In this document: positions 8,284-17,984 of the stretch, in pieces
How the letters are laid out: the number at the start of each line of letters is the position of its first letter
Numbering within the stretch: the first letter of the stretch is position 1
NCBI RefSeq assembly: GCF_035982055.1
Contig: NZ_CP108427.1
Coordinates: 7,811,001-7,875,000 of the forward strand
DNA length: 64,000 nucleotides
Source: Streptomyces sp. NBC_01288
GTDB lineage: Bacteria; Actinomycetota; Actinomycetes; Streptomycetales; Streptomycetaceae
Reading direction: 5' to 3'
Notes under the pieces: model-generated
The model's input: the letters and a program-made list of their open reading frames with translations, nothing else
Databases searched by the model: none
Told to the model about the DNA's origin: nothing
Translations under genes and position numbers: made by a program

Positions 8284-10089
8284 CTAGAAAACCGGCGTTC
8301 CGTTCCGCGTCAACTTCCAGTCCACCGAGGCGAAGTCGGCCGGATCCAGCACACCCTTCGCGGTCGCCCACTCCGCGATCCGCGTCCGGATCTCCGTCGA
8401 CTCCGACCACACCTCGGTCGCCGACGCCACATGCGGGAACGCACCGCCGCCGTTCGCCCGGTAGTTGTTCACCGCCAGCACGAACTGCTGCGTGTCGTCC
8501 AGCGCCGCACCGTTGTAGGTGAGGTTCTTGATCCGCGAACCGGCCGCCTGCGCGACGTCGATGTCGTACGAGAACCCGGACACGTAGTCGTAGTTGTAGT
8601 CCGGGCGGCCGTTCGCGTTCGTCAGCTTCTCCGTGTCGATCACCGCGTCAGCCGCCGTCTGTACGAAGTACTCCGCCGAGTACTCCAGGTACGCCCGCAC
8701 CTGAGCACCCGTCAGCAACTTCGCGACCAGCGTGTTGTCGTACACGTACAGACCCGACAGATCCCGGATCGTCACGTTGCCCGCCGGGATCTCCGACGTC
8801 CGCGAGAACGGCGACGCCTGCGCGATCACCGGCAGCGACGCGTACGCCGTCCCCACCAACGCCGCCTTCACCACGTCCTCCTGGACCTTGGTGATCAGGT
8901 CGATGATCGGCGCGTCCTTGTACCGCGCGTCGACCGTCGTCAGCGTCGCCGTCGCCGTACCGACGACCTGGTTGACGTACTCCACGACCAGCGCGTGCTC
9001 GTCCTTCAGCAACCCCGTGATCTTCGGGTCGTCCGCGACGGTCTTGGCGTCCCGCAGCGACGCCGCCACCGACTCGACGGTCCAACGCCCCTTCTCGAAG
9101 ACCAACTCGACGTCGAACACGCTCAACCGCTCGGCGTAGCACAGCGGTTCGGACAGCACGACCGTCTTGCCCGTCGCCGTGTTGGTGACCTTCAACTCCG
9201 GGATCTCCACATGCGCGTGGCCCACGAGAATCGCGTCGATCCCCGGCACCTGCTGCGCGACGAGCGCCGCCGAGTTCTCCACGTACGGCAGCTGGTCACC
9301 GTACGACGACGTCCCCGACGACCCCGAGTGCGCCGACACGACGACGACGTCCGCCCCCATCGACCGCAGCTTCGGCACCCACTTAGCCGCCTGCTCCTCC
9401 AGCCCCGGGAACGTCAACTTTCCCTGCACATACGCCTTGTCCCAGATCGCGATACCCGGGTTCGTCAGCCCGAGCACCGCCACCTTCACCGGCGGAGCGC
9501 CCGGCACCTGGAACGTCTTGATGAAGTACGGCGGGAACGCGGGCTTCAGCGTCTTCGCGTCCAGCGCGTTCGCCCCGAGCAGCGGGAATCGGCACTGGTC
9601 CTCGAACTTCCGCAGCGTCTCGATGCCGTAGTTGAACTCGTGGTTGCCCAGCGCCGCAGCGTCGTACCCGATCGCGTTCATCGCCTGCGCCATCGGATGC
9701 ACCGGCCCGCCCTTGGCGGTGATCGGGTCCACCTTCGCGAAGTAGTACGTCAGCGGGGTGCCCTGGATCGTGTCGCCGGCGTCCAGCAGCAGCGTGTTCC
9801 GCCGCCCCTTCTCCTGGCGGATCTGGTTCACCAGGGTCGAGACCCGCGCCAGACCCATCGCGTTGCCCTTGGCGTCCGCGTACTCCGCGTCCTTGAAGTA
9901 GTCCCAGTTGAAGACATGCCCGTGCAGATCCGTCGTGCCCATGACGGTCAGCGAGTACCGCTTCGGGTGCCGACCCGGCTTCTTCTTCTCCGCGGCCTGC
10001 GCCGCCGGAGCCGCCGCCGCACCGGCCAGCGCCACCCCCGCGCCCGTCACGGCGGACTTCTTCAGGAACTTCCGGCGGTTCAAGGGCAT
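8284..10089 (-). CDS. Tat-exported 5'-nucleotidase / 2',3'-cyclic phosphodiesterase
   Basis: The 601-residue protein starts with a twin-arginine signal (NRRKFLKK, hydrophobic stretch, AQA cleavage). A calcineurin-like metallophosphoesterase domain follows: TTDLHGHVFNWD, LLDAGDTIQGTP, ALGNHEFNYG and a later GHAH. The C-terminal half is a 5'-nucleotidase substrate domain (SPFSRTSEIPAGNVTIRDL, LAVNNYRANGGG). It should release phosphate from extracellular nucleotides. ATG 10089 was chosen over an upstream GTG/TTG-type start because it gives a normal Tat signal and has AGGAG upstream. Confidence 0.92.
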   Translation of the reverse strand: MPLNRRKFLKKSAVTGAGVALAGAAAAPAAQAAEKKKPGRHPKRYSLTVMGTTDLHGHVFNWDYFKDAEYADAKGNAMGLARVSTLVNQIRQEKGRRNTLLLDAGDTIQGTPLTYYFAKVDPITAKGGPVHPMAQAMNAIGYDAAALGNHEFNYGIETLRKFEDQCRFPLLGANALDAKTLKPAFPPYFIKTFQVPGAPPVKVAVLGLTNPGIAIWDKAYVQGKLTFPGLEEQAAKWVPKLRSMGADVVVVSAHSGSSGTSSYGDQLPYVENSAALVAQQVPGIDAILVGHAHVEIPELKVTNTATGKTVVLSEPLCYAERLSVFDVELVFEKGRWTVESVAASLRDAKTVADDPKITGLLKDEHALVVEYVNQVVGTATATLTTVDARYKDAPIIDLITKVQEDVVKAALVGTAYASLPVIAQASPFSRTSEIPAGNVTIRDLSGLYVYDNTLVAKLLTGAQVRAYLEYSAEYFVQTAADAVIDTEKLTNANGRPDYNYDYVSGFSYDIDVAQAAGSRIKNLTYNGAALDDTQQFVLAVNNYRANGGGAFPHVASATEVWSESTEIRTRIAEWATAKGVLDPADFASVDWKLTRNGTPVF

Positions 10090-10227
10090 GTCTCGATCTC
10101 CTCGGGAAACGGTCAACAACGCGCGTAGATTCTGACCTGTTTCTTACCTGGCGCAACAGCCCCCGCAGGTTTCGATCTGGTGACCACCACAAGCTGTGAC
10201 CCACCGGTGAATGACACAGTGGGACGC

Positions 10228-10944
10228 ATGACCACGCCCACAGACGAACCCCAAACCCCCGTCCCCTACGGCACCCCCGACGCCCCCCGCATCGCCGTCC
10301 GCGGCGAGGCCCGCCTCGAAGTCGACCCCGAGATCGCCCGCATCGGCATCACCGTCGCCGCCCGCGGCACCGACCGCCGCACCGCCCTCGACGACCTCAC
10401 CCGCCGCAACGCCACCGTCCTCGACCTGGTCAAGAGCTACGGCGAAGCGGTCGAACGCCTGGAGACCGGCGGCTTCTCCATCACCCCGGAACTCACCAAA
10501 CACGGTCGCGGCGAACGCGTCCACCGCTACCACGGCAGAGTCAACATCACCGCCGAACTCGTCGACTTCACCGCCCTCGGCGAACTCACCACCCGCCTCG
10601 CCGACCTCGACCTCACCCGCGTCGACGGCCCCTGGTGGGCCCTGCGCCCCGACTCGCCCGTCCACCGCCAGGCCCGCCAGCAAGCCGTACGCGAAGCCGT
10701 CCAACGCGCCCGCGAATACGCCGAAGCACTGGGTACGACGCTGGCCGCACTCGTGGAACTGGCCGACATCGGTGCCGAGAACGCCCAGACCTACGGCGCC
10801 CCCCAGGGCCGTATGCGCTCCATGTCCTTCGCCGGCGGCGGAGGCGAGGACACGGCCGCCGCACCCCTCGACCTCGAACCCCAACGGCAACACGTCTACG
10901 CCCAGGTCAACGCGCGCTTCACGATGGCACCCCCGCGCCTGTAA
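10228..10944 (+). CDS. SIMPL domain protein (DUF541)
   Basis: The 238-residue protein matches the SIMPL/DUF541 family: an N-terminal IAVRGEARLEVDPEIARIGITVAAR, then a long helix (about residues 50-80), then further beta segments ending in VYAQVNARFTM. Members form ring-like oligomers of uncertain role, and many are exported. This one has no signal peptide, so it appears cytoplasmic. ATG 10228 begins MTTPTDEPQ; the upstream extension overlaps the promoter region shared with the divergent nucleotidase. Confidence 0.85.
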   Translation: MTTPTDEPQTPVPYGTPDAPRIAVRGEARLEVDPEIARIGITVAARGTDRRTALDDLTRRNATVLDLVKSYGEAVERLETGGFSITPELTKHGRGERVHRYHGRVNITAELVDFTALGELTTRLADLDLTRVDGPWWALRPDSPVHRQARQQAVREAVQRAREYAEALGTTLAALVELADIGAENAQTYGAPQGRMRSMSFAGGGGEDTAAAPLDLEPQRQHVYAQVNARFTMAPPRL

Positions 10945-11089
10945 GCCCACCCTTCAATTCGACCATTCGAACGCTCATTGGAGCAGCCCGCCGCACATTC
11001 AAGCCTTGTCAATAACCCTTCACCCAAAGGTTGTTGAGTAGTCATGCACAGCCAATTCCCTACCCATGGGTAAGGCCTAGGCTCTCACC

Positions 11090-12526
11090 ATGCGCCGAGC
11101 AAAAATCGTCTGTACATTGGGCCCCGCCACCGACTCGTACGACCAGATCAAAGCCCTGGTCGAAGCCGGAATGGACGTAGCCCGCTTCAACCTCAGCCAC
11201 GGCACCCACGCCGAACACGAGGAGCGCTACCAGCGCGTCCGAAAGGCCTCCGAGGAGACCGGCCGCAGCGTCGGAATGCTCGCCGACCTTCAAGGCCCGA
11301 AGATCCGACTCGGCCGCTTCACCGAAGGACCCGTACTCCTTGAACGCGGAGACACCTTCACCATCACCGTCGAAGAAGGCGCGGAGGGCGACCGCCAGTC
11401 CTGCGGAACGACCTACGCCGGCCTCGCCACCGACGTCACCCCCGGCGAACGCGTCCTCGTCGACGACGGCAAGGTCTGCCTCGAAGTCACCGCCGTCGAC
11501 GGCCCCCGCGTCCACACCAAGGTCGTCGAAGGCGGCATGGTCTCCGACCACAAGGGCCTGAACCTCCCCGGAGTCGCCGTGTCCGTCCCGGCCCTCTCCG
11601 ACAAGGACGAGGCCGACCTCCGCTGGGCCCTGCGCGCGGGCTTCGACGTCATCGCGTTGTCCTTCGTCCGCAGCGGCAAGGACATCGACGAGGTCCACCG
11701 CATCATGGACGAGGAGGGCCACCGCCTCCCCGTCATCGCCAAGGTCGAGAAACCCCAGGCGGTCGAGGCCATCGACGACATCGTCGCCGCCTTCGACGGC
11801 ATCATGGTGGCCCGCGGCGACCTCGGCGTGGAGATGCCCCTCGAACAGGTCCCGATCGTCCAGAAGCGCGCCGTCAAACTGGCCAAGCGCAACGCCAAAC
11901 CGGTCATCGTCGCCACCCAGATGCTCGACTCGATGATCGAGAACTCCCGCCCCACGCGCGCGGAGGCCTCGGACGTCGCCAACGCGGTCATCGACGGCAC
12001 GGACGCGGTGATGCTGTCCGGCGAGACCAGCGTCGGCAAGTACCCCATCGCGACCGTCACCACCATGGCCCGCATCATCGAGGCCGCCGAGGAGGACATC
12101 CTCGCCAAGGGCCTGCCCCCACTGACCGAACGCAACAAGCCCCGCACCCAGGGCGGCGCGGTGGCCCGAGCCGCCGCCGAGATGGGCGACTTCCTCGGCG
12201 CGAAGTTCCTCGTCGCCTTCACCCAGTCCGGCGACACGGTCCGCCGCCTCTCCCGCTACCGCTCGCCGATCCCGGTCATGGCCTTCACCCCGGACCCGGC
12301 CACCCGCGCCCAACTCACCCTCACCTGGGGCGTGGAGACCATCCTCGGCCCCCACGTCGACTCCACCGACGCGATGGTCGACCAGGTCGACGAACTCCTC
12401 CTCAAGTACGGCCGCTGCCAGAAGGGCGACATCGTCGTCATCACGGCGGGCTCACCCCCCGGAGTGGCCGGCTCGACGAACCTCGTCCGCGTCCACCACG
12501 TCGGCGAGGACGACAGCCCCAAGTAG
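11090..12526 (+). CDS. pyk: Pyruvate kinase
   Basis: The 478-residue protein is full-length pyruvate kinase: MRRAKIVCTLGPATDSYD at the start, the active-site region VMVARGDLGVEMP, KPVIVATQMLDSM, and the C-terminal allosteric-type domain ending SPPGVAGSTNLVRVHHVG. It catalyses phosphoenolpyruvate plus ADP to pyruvate plus ATP at the end of glycolysis. There is no Shine-Dalgarno sequence before ATG 11090. A TAGGCT at 11078-11083, about 6 bp before the ATG, would place transcription start at or near the start codon, so a leaderless mRNA is likely (inference). Confidence 0.97.
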   Translation: MRRAKIVCTLGPATDSYDQIKALVEAGMDVARFNLSHGTHAEHEERYQRVRKASEETGRSVGMLADLQGPKIRLGRFTEGPVLLERGDTFTITVEEGAEGDRQSCGTTYAGLATDVTPGERVLVDDGKVCLEVTAVDGPRVHTKVVEGGMVSDHKGLNLPGVAVSVPALSDKDEADLRWALRAGFDVIALSFVRSGKDIDEVHRIMDEEGHRLPVIAKVEKPQAVEAIDDIVAAFDGIMVARGDLGVEMPLEQVPIVQKRAVKLAKRNAKPVIVATQMLDSMIENSRPTRAEASDVANAVIDGTDAVMLSGETSVGKYPIATVTTMARIIEAAEEDILAKGLPPLTERNKPRTQGGAVARAAAEMGDFLGAKFLVAFTQSGDTVRRLSRYRSPIPVMAFTPDPATRAQLTLTWGVETILGPHVDSTDAMVDQVDELLLKYGRCQKGDIVVITAGSPPGVAGSTNLVRVHHVGEDDSPK

Positions 12527-12557
12527 CGCCCACGGCCTGAGAGTCACGGTCTGACAG

Positions 12558-14486
12558 TCATGGCGTGACAATCGCGAAGTCCGCCGTAGGAGTCACGATC
12601 ACCGAGAACAACGTGGTCAGCAACGTGACGTCCCCGGACACCTGAATCGCCCCCAACCCCTTCCCGGCCAACAGCCCCAGCAACTGCACCTTGTTCATGG
12701 TGAGCGTCAGCCCGGCGGAGGGGTTGGGCGAGGCACCCGACGTACGCGTCAACACACCGTGCCTCAACCGCAGATGCCAGTACGTGCCCTGCCCCGGCAG
12801 ACACCAGTCGATGGCGAGATCGAGATCCCACGCCTTCGGCCCGTCGACCCGCACCGACATGGCATCGATGAGCTGATCGACGGAGAGAGCCGCTTTCACG
12901 TCCGAACTGTCGGAGGTGGACGAAGGCGCCTTCACCCCCTCCCGCAACTCCATCGCACCCGTGAGATAGAAGTTCCGCCAGACCGCGTTCTCCGTCGCGT
13001 ACGCCAGCCTTTCGTAGACCTGGGCGAGGAGTTGCTTGGGTTTCTTCTCGTCGGGGTCGGCGAATACACAATGGTTGAGGAGAGTGGCGGCGAACCGGAG
13101 ATCTCCGTCGCGGACGAATGCCCGGGCTTTCGACAGGGCGGATTCCGGACCTCCCAACGCTTTGACATACCGCTTCGCCTCAGCGACCGGCGGATGCTCC
13201 CAGAGATGAGCCGGATTGGCGTCGAACCACCCCATGTACCGCTGGTAAATACCCTTCACGTTATGGCTGATGGACCCGTAATAACCCCGGTTCGCCCACA
13301 CCTCCGCGAGCGCGGGCGGCAGTTGGAAATCCTCCGCGATCTCCCGGGCCGTGAGACCGGAGTTGAGCATCCGCAGGGTCTGGTCGTGCATGTACGCGTA
13401 CAGGTCCCGCTGCGCTTCGAGCAGCCCGACGATCTCGTCGTTGCCCCAAGTCGGCCAGTGGTGCGACGCGAACGCGACGTCGACCTGACCGCCGTAGCGC
13501 CCGATCGACTCCGTCAGATACGCCGCCCACTCCTTCGCGTCCCGGACCTGGGCTCCGCGCAGCGTGATGATGTTGTGCATCGTGTGCGTGGCGTTCTCGG
13601 CCATGCACACGGCACGGAGACCGGGGAACAGGAAGTTCATCTCGGCGGGCGCCTCCGTCCCCGGCGTCATCTGGAACTCCATGACGACGCCGTCGACGGT
13701 GAGGCGTTGCCCGGTGGTCGAGACGTACTGGGTGGGTTCGAGGAGCCCGATCGTCCCCGTGGAGATGTTCTGCCCGAGCCCACAACCGACGTGCGCGGCA
13801 GGGCCCTTGGGGAGTTGGGCGCCGTACATGTAGATGGACCGGCGGGTCATCGCCGTGCCCGCGTATACGTTCTCGGAGACCGCGTGCTCCATGAAACCCT
13901 CGGGCGCGATGATCGGCACGTCACCGGCACCGTCCGGGAGGACGCCTCGGCAGCCGCCGTAGTGGTCGACGTGCGGGTGCGTGTAGACGAGGCCGGTCAC
14001 TTCTCTGTCGGCGACGTGGTCCCGGTACAACTTCAGCGCTGCGGCGGCGGTTTCGGCGGAGATCAGCGGGTCGATGACTATGACGCCGGTGTCGCCCTCG
14101 ACGATCGTCATGTTGGAGAGGTCGAGTCCGCGGACCTGATAGATCCGGTCGGTGACCTTGAACAGCCCCTGTTTCCGGGTGAGTTGAGACATGCGCCAGA
14201 GACTGGCGTTGGCGGTCTTCGGGGCGTTGCCTTTGAGGAAGGCGTAGGCGTCGTTGTCCCAGACGATGTCTCCGGCTGCGTTCTTGACGACGCCGGGATT
14301 CAGGGCGGCGATGAATCCCTTGTCGGCGGCGGTGAAGTCGGCTTTGTTGGAGAAGTTGATTTCGTCCATGCTTGAGGGACTTTGTTCCTGACTCAGGGCT
14401 GCGGCGGATTCCGGGCTCATGGCTACGGCTGCCGCGGCGGCACCGGCGGCGGCCGCGACGAAACCTCGTCTGTTCAGGGGTGTCAT
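12558..14486 (-). CDS. Tat-exported alkyl/aryl sulfatase, metallo-beta-lactamase fold (SdsA-like)
   Basis: The 642-residue protein has a Tat signal (NRRGF, Ala-rich stretch) and an MBL-fold domain with THPHVDHYGG (zinc ligands about H170, H172, D174, H175). A helical dimerisation region follows (WGNDEIVGLLEAQRDLYAYMHDQTLRML). The end is an SCP2-like C-terminal domain (from about 520). This order is that of SDS hydrolases such as SdsA1, which release sulfate from alkyl sulfates. ATG 14486 is preferred over an upstream TTG because it gives a normal Tat leader. It lies alone, convergent with pyk. A 14-bp palindrome precedes it. Confidence 0.9.
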   Translation of the reverse strand: MTPLNRRGFVAAAAGAAAAAVAMSPESAAALSQEQSPSSMDEINFSNKADFTAADKGFIAALNPGVVKNAAGDIVWDNDAYAFLKGNAPKTANASLWRMSQLTRKQGLFKVTDRIYQVRGLDLSNMTIVEGDTGVIVIDPLISAETAAAALKLYRDHVADREVTGLVYTHPHVDHYGGCRGVLPDGAGDVPIIAPEGFMEHAVSENVYAGTAMTRRSIYMYGAQLPKGPAAHVGCGLGQNISTGTIGLLEPTQYVSTTGQRLTVDGVVMEFQMTPGTEAPAEMNFLFPGLRAVCMAENATHTMHNIITLRGAQVRDAKEWAAYLTESIGRYGGQVDVAFASHHWPTWGNDEIVGLLEAQRDLYAYMHDQTLRMLNSGLTAREIAEDFQLPPALAEVWANRGYYGSISHNVKGIYQRYMGWFDANPAHLWEHPPVAEAKRYVKALGGPESALSKARAFVRDGDLRFAATLLNHCVFADPDEKKPKQLLAQVYERLAYATENAVWRNFYLTGAMELREGVKAPSSTSDSSDVKAALSVDQLIDAMSVRVDGPKAWDLDLAIDWCLPGQGTYWHLRLRHGVLTRTSGASPNPSAGLTLTMNKVQLLGLLAGKGLGAIQVSGDVTLLTTLFSVIVTPTADFAIVTP

Positions 14487-14570
14487 GCGGCGAACATCGC
14501 GGGTGGGGTTTGGGCTGGTCAACGGTCGTGCGGGGAATTGGGGCAGGTCACAAAGGGGGGTGAGCTCCGT

Positions 14571-14584
14571 CGTGACGCGTCACG
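14571..14584. promoter_or_regulatory. Perfect 14-bp palindrome upstream of the alkylsulfatase
   Basis: CGTGACGCGTCACG reads the same on both strands and sits 85 bp before the sulfatase start, in the only gap between it and the upstream gene. Size and symmetry fit a dimeric repressor site such as a TetR-type operator. No cognate regulator gene is adjacent. Confidence 0.45.
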
Positions 14585-14592
14585 TTGCGGGG

Positions 14593-15381
14593 TCAGTGTT
14601 TGGGGCCTACGTGGGTGTCCATGAGGGCGACTGAGGCTTTGCGGGCGACGGAGATGTTGAACGGGTCGCTGCCGCGGGCCAGCGTGGTCCATCCGACGCC
14701 GACCTTGTCGAGGGTGTCGGTGAAGAGCTTCCGGATGTCGTCGGACTTGTTGGTGAAGAAGTACCGGGGGTATTCGTACCGCTTGCGCTCACCGGCGACC
14801 ATGCGGGTCGTCCAGTTGGTGATGCGGCAGCCGTCGGAGTGGATGAGGCCTCTGACGAACTCCCAGGGGTGGGCGTCGACGACGTCCTGCTGCCAGGGTT
14901 CGAGGGCTATGCGGCGCTCGTGCTTCCTGCCGGGGCCGTGTTGGGGGAAGAGGCAGTGCAGGTGCTTCGAGTAGACCTTCACGTTGCGGCAGCCGACCTT
15001 GCGGACTCGGCAGACGGAGTTGTCGGGGAAGACGGTGCGCATGGCTTCTTCGCACTTGTCCATGAGCCCGGGCCATGACTCGTCGCACGTGATCATGAGG
15101 CTGGGCACACGGTGCTCCGAGAGTTGGCTGATATGGCCGTCGCCGAGGTAGAGGCCCAGCAGGTAGCTGTACGCCGCGTGATCGAGGTCTCGGTCGTCGC
15201 AGCGCGGGCACTTCGGGTCGTGCTTTCCCGGGCACTCGCCGCGTTTCGCGCGGTCCAGGTGCTTCCAGTAGCCGACTGTGCCGAGCGGGACGGCGAGCTG
15301 TCGTGCTACGTCCGCGTTCTTCGCGCCGTTTCGCAGCAGAATGAGTGCCTTGTGTCGAACCTCAGTGCCGTGAAAGTTCAT
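14593..15381 (-). CDS. HTH protein with LAGLIDADG-like (homing endonuclease fold) repeats
   Basis: The 262-residue protein starts with a helix-turn-helix segment (about 10-40: NGAKNADVARQLAVPLGTVG) and a Cys-rich stretch (CPGKHDPKCPRC, possible zinc site). Two LAGLIDADG-like helices follow, YLLGLYLGDG (about 73-82) and FVRGLIHSDG (about 176-185). The double motif is the pattern of monomeric homing endonucleases, but no intron or intein hosts it. It could be a free-standing endonuclease or a domesticated DNA-binding protein. It lies downstream of tRNA-Leu on the same strand, past that gene's terminator. Confidence 0.75.
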   Translation of the reverse strand: MNFHGTEVRHKALILLRNGAKNADVARQLAVPLGTVGYWKHLDRAKRGECPGKHDPKCPRCDDRDLDHAAYSYLLGLYLGDGHISQLSEHRVPSLMITCDESWPGLMDKCEEAMRTVFPDNSVCRVRKVGCRNVKVYSKHLHCLFPQHGPGRKHERRIALEPWQQDVVDAHPWEFVRGLIHSDGCRITNWTTRMVAGERKRYEYPRYFFTNKSDDIRKLFTDTLDKVGVGWTTLARGSDPFNISVARKASVALMDTHVGPKH

Positions 15382-15422
15382 GCGAACACTCTGCGTGACT
15401 GATCGACATCGAGTGCAGCAAA

Positions 15423-15456
15423 AAGCGGAGGTTCACGCGAACGTGAGCCTCCGCTT
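15423..15456 (-). terminator. Rho-independent terminator of tRNA-Leu
   Basis: AAGCGGAGG (15423-15431) pairs with CCTCCGCTT (15448-15456), and inner arms TCACG/CGTGA close a CGAA loop. Read on the minus strand the hairpin is followed by a short T-run (A-run at 15420-15424 on plus). It begins 6 bp after the tRNA 3' end. Confidence 0.88.
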
Positions 15457-15462
15457 CAGAGG

Positions 15463-15546
15463 TGCCGGGTACGGGATTCGAACCCGTATGTCCTCTCGGA
15501 CAGATGTGTTTGAGACATCCGCGTAAGCCTGTTCCGCCAACCCGGC
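15463..15546 (-). tRNA. tRNA-Leu (anticodon CAA, reads UUG)
   Basis: Read on the minus strand the 84 nt fold as a class II tRNA: acceptor stem GCCGGGT/ACCCGGC, anticodon stem GATGT/ACATC around loop CTCAAAC (anticodon CAA), a long variable arm (TGTCC GAGA GGACA), and a T-arm containing GGTTCGAATCC. The discriminator base is A. The 3' flank reads CCT, so CCA is not fully encoded, as is common in Streptomyces. A TACACT box (15562-15567 on the complementary strand) upstream could be its -10 element. Confidence 0.96.
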
Positions 15547-15642
15547 CAGGACACCTCCGTGAGTGTACCGGGTCACCGTATGGACTTGCAGCTAGGTACG
15601 CTCTTGTCAGCACTACCCCCGTGCCCTGAACGAGGAGCCCCC

Positions 15643-16299
15643 GTGACCGCCCCCGAGTCGCCCCAGCCCGTAGACGCGCCCGACGACGACAAGTCGCACG
15701 TGCCTCCGCTGACGACCCGTGTCGTCATCGCCGAGGACGAGGCCCTGATCCGGCTCGATCTCAAAGAGATGCTGGAGGAGGAGGGGTACACCGTCGTCGG
15801 TGAGGCCGGTGACGGTGAGCAGGCCGTCGAGCTGGCCCGTGAGCACAAGCCCGACCTGGTGATCCTCGACGTGAAGATGCCCAAGCTGGACGGTATCTCC
15901 GCCGCCGAGAAGATCGCCGAAGAGGGCATCGCGCCGGTGCTGATGCTCACCGCCTTCTCGCAGCGCGACCTCGTCGAGCGGGCGAGGGACGCCGGTGCGA
16001 TGGCGTACCTGGTGAAGCCCTTCAGCAAGAGTGACGTCGTGCCGGCGATCGAGATGGCGGTGTCCCGCTTCACGGAGTTGAAGCAGTTGGAGCAGGAGGT
16101 CGCCGACCTCACGCTGCGTCTGGAGACCCGCAAGCTGGTCGACCGTGCGAAGTCGATCCTTCAGACCGAGTACGGGCTGTCCGAGCCGGCCGCGTTCCGG
16201 TGGATCCAGAAGACGTCGATGGACCGCCGGATGTCCATGCAGCAGGTCGCCGAGGCGGTCATCCAGGACGCCGACGAGAAGAAGTCCTCCAAGGGCTGA
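15643..16299 (+). CDS. pdtaR: ANTAR-domain response regulator (PdtaR-like)
   Basis: The 218-residue protein has a receiver domain (about 25-145; acidic Glu31/Asp32, phospho-acceptor Asp76 in LVILDVKMP, Lys in YLVKPFSKSD) and a C-terminal ANTAR RNA-binding domain (about 150-212: LETRKLVDRAKSILQTEYGLSEPAAFRWIQKTSMD). PdtaR-type proteins act as antiterminators on transcripts with paired hairpins once phosphorylated by the PdtaS kinase, which is not in this window. GTG 15643 was chosen for its CGAGGAG site. The first 24 residues are a Pro/Asp-rich tail typical of Streptomyces versions. Confidence 0.92.
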   Translation: MTAPESPQPVDAPDDDKSHVPPLTTRVVIAEDEALIRLDLKEMLEEEGYTVVGEAGDGEQAVELAREHKPDLVILDVKMPKLDGISAAEKIAEEGIAPVLMLTAFSQRDLVERARDAGAMAYLVKPFSKSDVVPAIEMAVSRFTELKQLEQEVADLTLRLETRKLVDRAKSILQTEYGLSEPAAFRWIQKTSMDRRMSMQQVAEAVIQDADEKKSSKG

Positions 16300-16319
16300 C
16301 ACCGACCCACGGCGGTACG

Positions 16320-16367
16320 TACGACGAGGCCCGCGCCCCCAGCTTCGGGGGCGCGGGCCTCGTCGTA
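16320..16367. terminator. Long perfect hairpin between pdtaR and livF
   Basis: Arms 16320-16340 and 16347-16367 are exact complements over 21 bp with a 6-nt loop (AGCTTC). The hairpin lies between two convergent genes, 20 bp past the pdtaR stop and 34 bp past the livF stop, and should work in both directions. It is the strongest hairpin seen in the window. Confidence 0.9.
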
Positions 16368-16401
16368 GAAGACCAACCGGTAGCGACCGGCAGGTGATGA
16401 C

Positions 16402-17114
16402 TCAGTCTTCGCCGAGGTACGCCTTCCGTACCGACTCGTCGTGCAGGAGGTCCTCGCCCGTGCCGGAGAGGACGATGTTGCCGACCTCCATGACGTGGCC
16501 CTGGTCGGCCAAGGACAACGCTGCTTGGGCGTTCTGCTCGACCAGGAGGATCGTCGTGCCCGATGCCTTGAGCTCGACGATCGTCGCCAGGATCTTCTGC
16601 ATCATGATGGGCGAGAGGCCCATGGACGGTTCGTCCAGCATGAGGAGCTTCGGCTGGGACATGAGCGCGCGGCCCATCGCCAGCATCTGCTGCTCGCCGC
16701 CGGACAGCGTGCCGGCTGCCTGCTTCTGACGTTCTCCGAGGATGGGGAAGAGGTCGTAGGCGCGCTGGATGTCCTTCTCGATGCCTTCTTTGTCCTTGCG
16801 GAGGAAGGCGCCGAGCTGGAGGTTCTCCGCGATGGTGAGGCGGGGGAAGATGTGCCGGCCTTCGGGGGAGTGGGCCAGGCCGAGGGCGACGATCTTGTGG
16901 GCGGGGACGCTGTTGAGCGGTTTGCCGTCGAAGGTGATCTTGCCGCCCGAGGGCTGGAGCAGGCCCGAGAGGGTGCGCAGGGTCGTGGTCTTGCCGGCGC
17001 CGTTGGTGCCGATGAGGGTGACGACCTGGCCGGCTTCGACGCTGAAGGAGATGCCCTTGACGGCTTCGATCTTGCCGTAGGAGACCCTGAGGTCCTCGAC
17101 CTCTAGCAGTGCGG

Positions 17115-17118
<4 letters not shown>
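16402..17118 (-). CDS. livF: Branched-chain amino acid ABC transporter ATP-binding protein LivF
   Basis: The 238-residue ATPase has Walker A GTNGAGKTT, the signature LSGGEQQMLAMGRAL, Walker B LLMLDEPSMGLSP and the switch His region of LivF-type proteins. With LivG it powers import of branched-chain amino acids through LivH/LivM. GTG 17118 overlaps the livG stop by 4 bp (GTGA), so it is coupled and last in the operon. Confidence 0.95.
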
Positions 17119-17978
<860 letters not shown>

Positions 17979-17984
17979 GGCTCT

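Noticed and set aside
14593..15546. Integrated element attached at tRNA-Leu
   Set aside because: No integrase, no duplicate of the tRNA 3' end in the window, and flanking genes look chromosomal.
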